Below are positions 1-5,675 of a stretch of 9,587 nucleotides of DNA, in pieces. The stretch spans positions 1 through 9,587 of the forward strand of contig CADBQE010000019.1 of NCBI GenBank assembly GCA_902796695.1, read 5' to 3'. Both the position numbers and the translations under genes were made by a program. Every line of letters begins with the position of its first letter. Positions within the stretch are counted from its first letter, which is position 1. The notes under the pieces were generated by a model. The model was not told the DNA's origin and did no database searches. It saw only the letters and a program-made list of their open reading frames with translations. Origin of the DNA: an uncultured Lachnospiraceae bacterium (GTDB lineage: Bacteria > Bacillota > Clostridia > Lachnospirales > Lachnospiraceae).

Positions 1-17
1 CGCCCCCTTGTCATGTC
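1..17. repeat. possible partial copy of the GTGACA/TGTCAC palindromic repeat
   Basis: The first bases of the window (CCCCC followed by TTGTCATG) resemble the right half of the palindrome at 91-123 (CCCCC followed by TGTCACG). The window edge cuts off the other half, so this cannot be confirmed. Bases 18-48 hold no gene or other structure that I can recognise. Confidence 0.25.
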
Positions 18-48
18 TATTGCTCTCGTCGACGGCGATCCCTAGCCG

Positions 49-78
49 TTCGTAGGGGCCGATCGCAGATCGGCCCGC
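49..78 (+). repeat. REP-like short palindromic repeat, copy 1
   Basis: This is a 30-base unit: TTCGTAG, then a hairpin with a 9-base perfect stem (GGGCCGATC at 56-64, GATCGGCCC at 68-76) around a 3-base loop, then GC. The same unit occurs in opposite orientation at 7796-7825 with the same stem length and loop length but a compensated base-pair change. I recall GTAGGGGC-type stem-loops as dispersed intergenic repeats in Clostridia genomes; that is memory, not a search. It lies outside any gene, just downstream of the HAD gene. Confidence 0.7.
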
Positions 79-90
79 GGGAAAAGGGAA

Positions 91-123
91 AACGTGACAA
101 AGGAACCGTCCCCCTGTCACGTT
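91..123. repeat. GTGACA/TGTCAC palindrome overlapping the HAD gene stop codon
   Basis: The arms AACGTGACA (91-99) and TGTCACGTT (115-123) are perfect 9-base inverted repeats around a 15-base loop containing AACCGTCCCCC. The right arm runs into the stop codon of the minus-strand HAD gene (TAA, bases 124-122). In minus-strand RNA the hairpin would be followed by UUUCCCUUUUCCC, so it could act as a terminator for the HAD operon. GTGACA...GGGGGACGGTT...TGTCAC repeats are, from memory, widespread in Clostridia, some near REP-associated transposases; none is visible here. Confidence 0.7.
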
Positions 124-805
124 ATTCCTGCAGGGCAATTGCCACGCAGTCCCGGATATCCGAGATAATATATTCCGCATGGACTCCTCCGGTGAGAGGC
201 AGTCCGGCCGGGTTGTACCAGCAGGCGTCCAGGCCGGCGTTGTTGGCGCCCAGGATGTCTCCGCTCAGCCGGTCGCCGATCATCAGGGCGTCCTCGGGTG
301 CGATCCCGAAGGGGCTGAGGGCGATCCGGAACATTTCCGGGTCCGGCTTGGCAACGCCGATCTCCTCCGAGATCACCACCGCCGCCGCCAGATCCTTCAG
401 CGGAGACTTCGCGAAGCGCTTTTTCTGCACCGCTGTGATGCCGTTCGTCACAATGATGACCGGCAGTTTTTCAGCGATCCGTTGCACGGTCTCTTCGGCG
501 TGCGGTAGCAGGATGCTCTGCTCTCCCAGCAGTTCCACAAACCGCTCACCGGTCCGCACCGGGTCGCCTTCCACGCCGTACCGTGCCATAAAGCGGGCAA
601 ACCGTTCGGTTTTGAGTTCCCGCTGCGTCATTTTACCTTCTTCCAGTAATGCCCAGCAGCTCAGATTGATCTCTTCATACTGCTCATAGCGGTCCGGATG
701 CCGATAGCCCAGTTCGTCCATCAGACGGTTTACCGCGTTCCGGTTTCCGGCCTGAAAGTCCATCAGCGTATCATCGTTGTCGAATAAGACAGCCTTGTAT
801 TTCAT
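122..805 (-). CDS. yjjG: YjjG-type HAD-family phosphatase (probable nucleotidase)
   Basis: This 227-residue cytosolic HAD (subfamily IA) hydrolase probably removes phosphate from nucleoside monophosphates, as E. coli YjjG does; the exact substrate is not shown. All four HAD motifs are visible: motif I FDNDDTL with nucleophile D9 and acid/base D11, motif II VTNG with T120, motif III K153 in VAKPDPEMF, and motif IV GDRLSGD with D178 and D183. The helical cap follows motif I (about 17-85) and carries the NLSCW and EEGKMTQREL stretches that resemble YjjG; length matches the E. coli protein (about 225). The ATG is preceded by GGAGA. It starts 44 bases after the sensor kinase stop on the same strand, so it may be cotranscribed with the two-component system, though its role looks like housekeeping. 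Residue 10 (N) replaces the more usual L/A within motif I, a neutral position. Confidence 0.85.
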   Translation of the reverse strand: MKYKAVLFDNDDTLMDFQAGNRNAVNRLMDELGYRHPDRYEQYEEINLSCWALLEEGKMTQRELKTERFARFMARYGVEGDPVRTGERFVELLGEQSILLPHAEETVQRIAEKLPVIIVTNGITAVQKKRFAKSPLKDLAAAVVISEEIGVAKPDPEMFRIALSPFGIAPEDALMIGDRLSGDILGANNAGLDACWYNPAGLPLTGGVHAEYIISDIRDCVAIALQE

Positions 806-849
806 CGAATTTCTCCGTAATTCCTTCTCTTTATCCGCTGACTGCCCGC

Positions 850-2085
850 TTATCCCAGCGGGAGCCGCACCGTGACCGCGAGAGCCTGCCCTTCTTTGCG
901 AGGCTCTGCCGCAATTTTCCCTTTGTGCGCCGTAACCGCCGTTTCCGCGATCGCAAGCCCCAGGCCGAACCCTTCCCGGCCGGATCCGCGGGCCGCATCG
1001 CTCCGGTAAAAGCGTTCGAACATTCTGGCGCAGTTTTCCTTTGTCACAGGCTCGGTGCTGTCATTTTCCACTGTCAGGACAGCCTGCTTTCCTTTCCGTT
1101 CAAGCGTAACGGCAACCGCGCCGTTCTCCGGAGAATATTTGAAGGCATTGTCCAGAAGGATCCCCAGCACGGAGCTGACCGCCTGCTCATCGCCTTCCAT
1201 TTCGAGGTCCGGAGCGATTTCGGCCGTAAACGTCTTCTGCCGGCTGACAGCCAGTGTCCGGGCGGACTCCGCCGCTTCCTCCGCCAGACTGCTTAAGGAA
1301 AACACCTGCATCACGCGGGGGCTGTCCGTTTCCTCCATGCGGGCAAGCGTCACCAGATCCCCTGTCAGACGCGCCATTTTTGCCGTCTGTTTCCGGATAT
1401 CCGTCAGGAACTCGTTCTCCCCGTCCATCTCCAGCACTTCCGTGTCCGCGTTGATGATCGCAAGCGGCGTCTTTAATTCATGGCCGGCATTGGTAATGAA
1501 CCGTTTCTGTTTTTCATAGTTTTCCGTAAAGGGTCTGACGATCCGCCGGGACAGAAGCAGCAGCAGGACAAAGACCGCGGCCAGGCCGCCCAGCGAGATC
1601 AGTATGCTGCTGCGCAGATTGGTCCGGAAGCTGCTCAGTTCGCTGCTGCAGTCCAGAAAGATCAGTTTGGTGCCGTGCTCCCGTTCCAGCGCGGTATAGC
1701 GGTAGCCGTTCAGGAAGCCTTTCCCATGCCCGGAAAGCGCAGCCTCTTTGGCCAGCCGGGCGGCCTCCTCTTCCGTTACGGCGGCGACATGTTCCAGATC
1801 CGAGGACAGGATCTGGCCGGAGCTGCTTAACGTCACGGAAAAATACCGGGCGCGGAACGGCAGTTCCTTCGGGATGCGGGAAGCCGGATCCGTCCGTCCC
1901 CCCTCTGCGTCCGGCCCCGGGCCGAAACTGCCGTCCCCCAGGCAGAGCGTCTCCAGCGTACTGTCCGCCTCCCGGACGAAGGACAGATAATTGCTGACAT
2001 TTACCGCCCCCACGATCACGGTCAGGACGGCCAGCAGGGACAGGACGGCGGCCAGGATAAAACGTTTCTGCAGCTGTCTGATCAT
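850..2085 (-). CDS. two-component sensor histidine kinase
   Basis: A 411-residue membrane kinase that phosphorylates the response regulator encoded just upstream. Order: transmembrane helix 1 (about 9-31), an extracytoplasmic sensor region (about 32-158) with no domain I recognise, transmembrane helix 2 (about 160-179), then the dimerisation/phosphoacceptor domain with H202 in the GHELKTPLAI H-box. The ATPase domain follows, with N-box N313 (LLDNAFKYS), F-box MFERFYRSD (355-363) and G2-box GFGLGLAI (372-379). Helix 2 runs almost directly into the H-box (about 20 residues), leaving no room for a normal HAMP domain. The G1-box region reads VENDSTEPV, lacking the usual DxGxG. The start ATG overlaps the regulator stop as ATGA, indicating translational coupling; the Shine-Dalgarno (GGAAAAAG) is weak, which fits coupling. 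The signal sensed cannot be told from the sequence. Confidence 0.95.
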   Translation of the reverse strand: MIRQLQKRFILAAVLSLLAVLTVIVGAVNVSNYLSFVREADSTLETLCLGDGSFGPGPDAEGGRTDPASRIPKELPFRARYFSVTLSSSGQILSSDLEHVAAVTEEEAARLAKEAALSGHGKGFLNGYRYTALEREHGTKLIFLDCSSELSSFRTNLRSSILISLGGLAAVFVLLLLLSRRIVRPFTENYEKQKRFITNAGHELKTPLAIINADTEVLEMDGENEFLTDIRKQTAKMARLTGDLVTLARMEETDSPRVMQVFSLSSLAEEAAESARTLAVSRQKTFTAEIAPDLEMEGDEQAVSSVLGILLDNAFKYSPENGAVAVTLERKGKQAVLTVENDSTEPVTKENCARMFERFYRSDAARGSGREGFGLGLAIAETAVTAHKGKIAAEPRKEGQALAVTVRLPLG

Positions 2086-2756
2086 TTCTTTTTCCGGGCC
2101 GCGTAGCCCAGCCCCCTCTGTACTTTAATCTCGATATCGGCGCCTACCGCTTCCAGTCTGCGGCGCAGGACGGAAATATTCACCCAGACGACGCTCTGCT
2201 CCGTGTCGCTTTCCAGGCCCCATACCATTTCCATAAAGCGGTCGGCGGAGATCACGTGGCCGGGATGACGCAGCAGCATCTCCAGCATCTGGTATTCCTT
2301 GCCGGGCAGCGTCACACTGCCGGAGGGGCCGGCAAGTTCGAAGGTGGCCGTATCCAGGCTGATATTGCCGAACCGCAGCCGGGTATCCGGAGCCGCGGAG
2401 CTTTGCCGGGTCATGGCCCGGATCCGGGCCAGCAGTTCTTTTGCTTCAAAAGGTTTGGTCAGGTAGTCGTTGGCGCCGCTGTCCAGGCCTTCCACCTTGT
2501 TGTCGACCTCCGCTTTGGCCGTGAGCATCAGCACCGGCATCGTCCGGCCGGCCGCCCGCAGCTTTTTCAGCACGGCAAGGCCGTCCGGACCGGGCATCAT
2601 CCAGTCCAGGATCACGGCGTTATAATCGTTCAGCATGGCATAATCCAAGGCATCCGTGCCGTTATAGACCGCGTCCACACTGTAGTGATTCTTCTCCAGG
2701 ATTACCGTTAACGCCCGGGAGAGCGACTTTTCATCTTCCGCCAGCAGTATCTTCAT
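2082..2756 (-). CDS. OmpR/PhoB-family response regulator
   Basis: A 224-residue DNA-binding regulator. The receiver domain (about 1-118) shows the acidic pair E7/D8, phosphoacceptor D51 (LDWMMPGPDG), T79 (MLTA) and K101 (YLTKPF). The C-terminal winged helix (about 127-222) has the family features KEYQMLEMLLRHPG, the recognition-helix region VVWVNISVLRRRLE and the wing GLGYAARKKK. The ATG is preceded by AGGAGA at a good distance. It is the first gene of the minus-strand unit and overlaps the sensor kinase by 4 bases. The gap upstream contains TTTAAG direct repeats with 10-base spacing, the kind of tandem half-site bound by OmpR-family dimers, so the divergent lipoprotein gene is its probable target and autoregulation is possible. 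Confidence 0.97.
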   Translation of the reverse strand: MKILLAEDEKSLSRALTVILEKNHYSVDAVYNGTDALDYAMLNDYNAVILDWMMPGPDGLAVLKKLRAAGRTMPVLMLTAKAEVDNKVEGLDSGANDYLTKPFEAKELLARIRAMTRQSSAAPDTRLRFGNISLDTATFELAGPSGSVTLPGKEYQMLEMLLRHPGHVISADRFMEMVWGLESDTEQSVVWVNISVLRRRLEAVGADIEIKVQRGLGYAARKKK

Positions 2757-2777
2757 GTTTTTCTTCTCCTGCTGTCC

Positions 2778-2806
2778 ATCATAATGCAGACGCGCCTCAA
2801 AAGCAA
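2778..2806 (-). promoter_or_regulatory. candidate promoter for the two-component/HAD unit
   Basis: Read on the minus strand there is TTGCTT (2806-2801), a 17-base spacer and TATGAT (2783-2778). The -10 is good (5 of 6) but the -35 is weak. Transcription would start near 2771-2773, only just before the AGGAGA ribosome site at 2770-2765, giving a very short leader, so confidence is limited. Confidence 0.35.
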
Positions 2807-2832
2807 AAATTTTTTCGAACTTTTTCCGTTTC

Positions 2833-2864
2833 TTTAAGTTCGTTTAAGGTTCTCCCCTTATGCT
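2833..2864 (+). promoter_or_regulatory. activator-type promoter with TTTAAG direct-repeat operator
   Basis: Two tandem 10-base units, TTTAAGTTCG (2833-2842) and TTTAAGGTTC (2843-2852), lie directly before a -10-like TATGCT (2859-2864). The place where a -35 would sit (about 2836-2841) is inside the first repeat and does not match TTGACA. This is the layout of promoters activated by OmpR/PhoB-family regulators, where the repeats replace the -35. Predicted transcription start is near 2871, after the in-frame GTG at 2865, which supports the ATG at 2958 as the true start of the lipoprotein. Confidence 0.6.
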
Positions 2865-2884
2865 GTGGCCGTAACAAAGAAACA

Positions 2885-2908
2885 GGGCCGGCCGAAAGCG
2901 GCGGGCCC
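2885..2908 (+). other. stable hairpin in the leader of the lipoprotein mRNA
   Basis: GGGCC (2885-2889) pairs with GGCCC (2904-2908) and GCCG (2891-2894) with CGGC (2899-2902), separated by a single G-G mismatch, with loop AAAG. No U-tract follows, so it is not a classic terminator. It would lie about 15 bases from the predicted RNA 5' end and could stabilise the message. It is seen only as a fold on paper. Confidence 0.4.
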
Positions 2909-2957
2909 GCAGAAAAGCAAGGCAGTACAGATCCTGAAGAAAGGAAAGGTGAATACA

Positions 2958-4538
2958 ATGACGAACAGAAGAAACTGGAAACGGATGGCCCTGGCCGGCA
3001 TCGGATGCGCGGTCCTGACCTTTTCCCTGACGGGATGCTCCGGGGAATTAAACGCGCTGGCGCAGAACGAGGAAGTCCGTCAGGAAGTCCTGGAAAAACT
3101 GGGAGAGGTGGAAGCCCTGCAGGGCGTCATGCCCGAGATCGAATCGATCGCCGATGCGCTTCCGAACAATAATGCAGATCTTCCCGAAACTTCGGAGCAG
3201 GCCGGACAGGCCTCGGATTTCACCGGGAGGCAGCAGCGGCAGATGCCTCAGTTCCCGGAAGGACAGCAGGGACAGATGCCCGGCTTCCCGGGCGGTGAGC
3301 AGGGGCAGATGCCTCAGTTACCGGAAGGACAGCAGGGGCAGATGCCTCAGTTCCCGGAAGGACAGCAAGGGCAGATGCCTCAGTTCTCCGAAGGACAGCA
3401 GGGACAGATGCCCACCTTCTCCGGCAGCGGAACCGCATTCACGGCATCGCCTTCCGAAATTGCGGAAGGCACTGCGGAAAACAGCGCGATGAGCCTGACC
3501 GTAAACGAGGAGGCGGCGGAAACTATCCTGATGAACGAGAGCAACAATCAGGTCAAGATCGAAACGGCCGGCACCTACCTCATCAGCGGCAGCTGCAGCA
3601 GCGGAAACATCACCGTCAAAAAGGGAACGGAAGGCGTGGTCCTGATCCTGAAGGACCTGGATCTGACGAGCACCACCGGCGCTGCGCTCTCCTGCAATAA
3701 AGGCAGCGAAGTGAAGATCGTGGTGGAAGGCACCGTGAAACTGACCGACGCGGAGGATCCCGCCGACGAAGACTCCGCCGATGCGGAAACTGCCGACGCC
3801 TTCGACGGGGCGGCGATCAAGATAAAGGACGGAGCGCAGGCAGTCCTGACAGGCAGCGGCACCCTGGTCATTGACGCCTCCTCCTGCAAGAACGGAATCA
3901 AAGTCGGGAATGAAGACGCCCCTTCGCTGGTGATCGACGGCGGTCTGACGATCCGGATAAACGCCGCGAATGACGGCATCAACAGCGGATACGACCTGAC
4001 GATCCTGAGCGGGACCCTGGAGATCAGCGCGGGCGACGACGCGATCCATGCGGACAGGATCCTGACGGTGGGCAGCACGGACGGCACCGGTCCCACCCTC
4101 ACCGTGACCCGGTGCGGAGAAGCGCTGGAAGGAACCGTTGTCAATCTTTTCGGCGGCACCGGATCCCTCAATGCCTCCGATGACGCGGTCAATGCAGCCA
4201 ATAAAGACGGGACCTTCTCCGATGAGCTGACCTTCTCCGTCAATATTACCGGCGGCAGCTGGGAGATCGGCAGCAGCGGCGACGGGATCGATTCCAACGG
4301 AAACATTAACATTACCGGCGGCTCCGTCACGATCCGCAGCGCCTCCGGCGGCGGGGAAGCCGGCCTGGATTACCTGGGCAGCCTCTATGTCGCGGACGGG
4401 ACCCTGACCAATTACAGCGGCATCTCCTTCGACTCCGGTCAGGGCGGAATGCCCGGCTCTGCTCCCGGCCGGGGCCGGATGCCCGGCGGCACCTCCGGCC
4501 AGAGTCAGATGCCCGCAGACACCTCCGGCCAGCCGTAA
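2958..4538 (+). CDS. secreted lipoprotein with Cthe_2159-type (PF14262) beta-helix carbohydrate-binding domain
   Basis: A 526-residue surface lipoprotein. Signal peptide: basic NRRNWKR, hydrophobic stretch, then lipobox LTGC with lipidated C27. Residues 28-94 form a linker rich in E, Q and N; 95-149 are five tandem 11-residue repeats (QMPQFPEGQQG type). From about 185 to 490 runs a series of short strands with recurring GDDAIHAD, ASDDAVNAA, SGDGIDSNG and NITGGS elements, typical of the right-handed beta-helix family of Clostridium thermocellum Cthe_2159, which is reported to bind cellulose and pectin-like polymers with calcium. An acidic loop (264-283) holds 10 D/E in 20 residues. The tail (about 495-526) repeats MPG/MPA motifs. 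The ATG at 2958 has a good AAAGGTG site and begins the signal peptide; the in-frame GTG at 2865 is rejected because it precedes the predicted RNA start. Regulation is probably by the divergent two-component system. No catalytic motif is seen; binding polysaccharide or wall is inference. Confidence 0.85.
   Translation: MTNRRNWKRMALAGIGCAVLTFSLTGCSGELNALAQNEEVRQEVLEKLGEVEALQGVMPEIESIADALPNNNADLPETSEQAGQASDFTGRQQRQMPQFPEGQQGQMPGFPGGEQGQMPQLPEGQQGQMPQFPEGQQGQMPQFSEGQQGQMPTFSGSGTAFTASPSEIAEGTAENSAMSLTVNEEAAETILMNESNNQVKIETAGTYLISGSCSSGNITVKKGTEGVVLILKDLDLTSTTGAALSCNKGSEVKIVVEGTVKLTDAEDPADEDSADAETADAFDGAAIKIKDGAQAVLTGSGTLVIDASSCKNGIKVGNEDAPSLVIDGGLTIRINAANDGINSGYDLTILSGTLEISAGDDAIHADRILTVGSTDGTGPTLTVTRCGEALEGTVVNLFGGTGSLNASDDAVNAANKDGTFSDELTFSVNITGGSWEIGSSGDGIDSNGNINITGGSVTIRSASGGGEAGLDYLGSLYVADGTLTNYSGISFDSGQGGMPGSAPGRGRMPGGTSGQSQMPADTSGQP
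3240..3428 (+). repeat. five tandem 33-base coding repeats plus a partial sixth
   Basis: In-frame units start at 3240, 3273, 3306, 3339 and 3372, each beginning CAGATGCC and ending GGACAGCAGGG or close to it. A sixth begins at 3405 and decays after CAGATGCCC. Each unit encodes QMP, two or three variable residues, then EGQQG-like residues. Units 1, 3, 4 and 5 are near-identical; unit 2 (GFPGGEQG) is diverged. Such DNA can gain or lose units by slippage without shifting frame. Confidence 0.9.
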
Positions 4539-4558
4539 GCCGTTTCCTATAAAAATAA

Positions 4559-4582
4559 GGGCGGACCTTTCGGGGTCCGCCC
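4559..4582. terminator. bidirectional terminator between convergent genes
   Basis: A 9-base perfect stem, GGGCGGACC (4559-4567) and GGTCCGCCC (4574-4582), with a 6-base loop. On the minus strand it is followed by TTATTTTTATAGG, a good U-rich tail for the LysR gene. On the plus strand the tail is only CTTTCCG, weaker for the lipoprotein gene. The two genes converge here, 66 bases apart. Confidence 0.75.
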
Positions 4583-4604
4583 CTTTCCGTTCCGGCTTCC
4601 GCTC

Positions 4605-5549
4605 TCAGTTTTTCTGGCCGGTGCTCTCCTCCAGATACCGTGCCAGGTCCAGCGTCAGGGGCTCCGCGCTTTCGCGGTAGGCCAGGTAGATGCTGCGCAC
4701 GGCGGCCGGATCGTCCAGTTCGTAAAAGACCACGCTGTCCGTCGGGGCCACATATTCCGGAATGGTGGAACGCAGGAAAGCGACGCCCTGGCCCTCGCAG
4801 ACCAGGTAGTAGGCGGTCATCATCTGGGTCAGCTGCAGCTTGACCTTCGGCTCAAAGCCGGCCCGGCGGCACATGGCCAGGCTCCGGTCCCGGATATCGT
4901 GTCCTTCCGCCAGCAGCAGGAATTCCTCCCCGGAAAACAGGGAGAACGGAACCGTTTTTTTGCGGCCGCCCGGCGTGTCCCGCTTCAGGAACGACGCAAA
5001 ATCATATGCGTATTCGGTCAGATTCCGGTTAATGGGGTTCCGCTTCGGAACGCCCAGGATCACCTCCTCCGAGGCCCAAGGGACCGTCACGATCTGCTTC
5101 TCCCGCGGCTCTTCCACTTCAATGATCAGGTCCGTCTCCCCTTTCTGCAGCTTCCGCACCAGATCCGCCGGATCGCTTTCGATAAGAGTCAGCTGGATAT
5201 CCGGATGCATGCCCGCAAAATCCGTCAGCAGTTCGGGCAGCACGTAGGTGCAGAAAAACATGGAGCTGCCGACCCTGAGCCGTTTGCCGGGCGAACGGAG
5301 TTCGGCGAAGCGGTGCTTCATCTCCTCTTCGATCTGCGCGATCCGCTCCACCTGCTCCACATAGTAGCGGCCCGCCTCCGTTAAGGAGATCGGCGTCGTG
5401 GAGCGGTCAAACAGCGGAAGCCCCAGCTCCTGTTCCGTCTTTTTGATGGCGGCGCTGAGCCATGGCTGGGAGATATGAAGCTGATCCGCCGCTTTGGAAA
5501 AGCTGCGGCAGCGGCTGATCGCCAGGATATAGTCGCGGTAGCTGAGCAT
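4605..5549 (-). CDS. LysR-family transcriptional regulator
   Basis: A 314-residue regulator. The N-terminal winged helix-turn-helix (about 1-60) is clear: SFSKAADQLHISQPWLSAAI followed by EQELGLPLFDRS and the TEAGRYYVEQ helix. The rest (about 90-300) is the periplasmic-binding-protein-like effector domain, beginning LRVGSSMFFCTYVLPELL, with typical GETDLII and GQGVAFL elements. The ATG is preceded by AGGAGGG. It is divergent from the aminotransferase-FAH-SDR operon with a 126-base gap, the standard LysR arrangement, so it most probably controls that operon in response to the operon's substrate or an intermediate. The ligand cannot be deduced. I could not identify its own promoter with confidence. 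Confidence 0.95.
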   Translation of the reverse strand: MLSYRDYILAISRCRSFSKAADQLHISQPWLSAAIKKTEQELGLPLFDRSTTPISLTEAGRYYVEQVERIAQIEEEMKHRFAELRSPGKRLRVGSSMFFCTYVLPELLTDFAGMHPDIQLTLIESDPADLVRKLQKGETDLIIEVEEPREKQIVTVPWASEEVILGVPKRNPINRNLTEYAYDFASFLKRDTPGGRKKTVPFSLFSGEEFLLLAEGHDIRDRSLAMCRRAGFEPKVKLQLTQMMTAYYLVCEGQGVAFLRSTIPEYVAPTDSVVFYELDDPAAVRSIYLAYRESAEPLTLDLARYLEESTGQKN

Positions 5550-5601
5550 GACGCCCTCCTGTCATAAGTAAAAACTGATAAGGTGATAAAGTCTTTCGTA
5601 T

Positions 5602-5634
5602 TTTACAAACTGCTCATCCTATGGCAGAATCATA
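5602..5634 (+). promoter_or_regulatory. promoter of the aminotransferase operon with overlapping inverted repeat
   Basis: TTTACA (5602-5607, 5 of 6 to TTGACA), exactly 17 bases, then CAGAAT (5625-5630, 4 of 6). An inverted repeat TATG-N7-CATA (5620-5634) covers the -10. It is near, but not identical, to the T-N11-A dyad of LysR sites (T-N13-A here). A second nearby candidate is the direct repeat TGATAAG/TGATAAA (5576-5590). Confidence 0.5.
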
Positions 5635-5675
5635 TCAGAAACAAACCCAAACCGCAAGATAAAGGAGAATCGATC

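Noticed and set aside
2865..2957. GTG-initiated 31-residue N-terminal extension of the lipoprotein
   Set aside because: The predicted RNA start (about 2871) is downstream of the GTG, there is no ribosome site before it, and it would bury the signal peptide. The ATG at 2958 has a good site and starts the signal peptide.
3240..3428. CRISPR-like array
   Set aside because: The repeats are contiguous in-frame coding units without unique spacers.
3318..4330. Long open frames antisense to the lipoprotein gene
   Set aside because: They are by-products of GC-rich, repetitive coding sequence on the plus strand; no ribosome site or recognisable domain.
4559..4582. Third copy of the REP-like palindrome
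   Set aside because: It lacks the TTCGTAG flank, has a 6-base loop and is explained as a terminator between convergent genes.
5561..5589. Minus-strand promoter TTATCA-N17-TATGAC for the LysR gene
   Set aside because: The RNA would start at about 5554, inside or after the AGGAGGG ribosome site at 5554-5560, so the message would lose its site.
5583..5675. 31-residue upstream extension of the aminotransferase
   Set aside because: Its ATG lies before the predicted promoter and lacks a ribosome site; AAAGGAGA sits just before the ATG at 5676.
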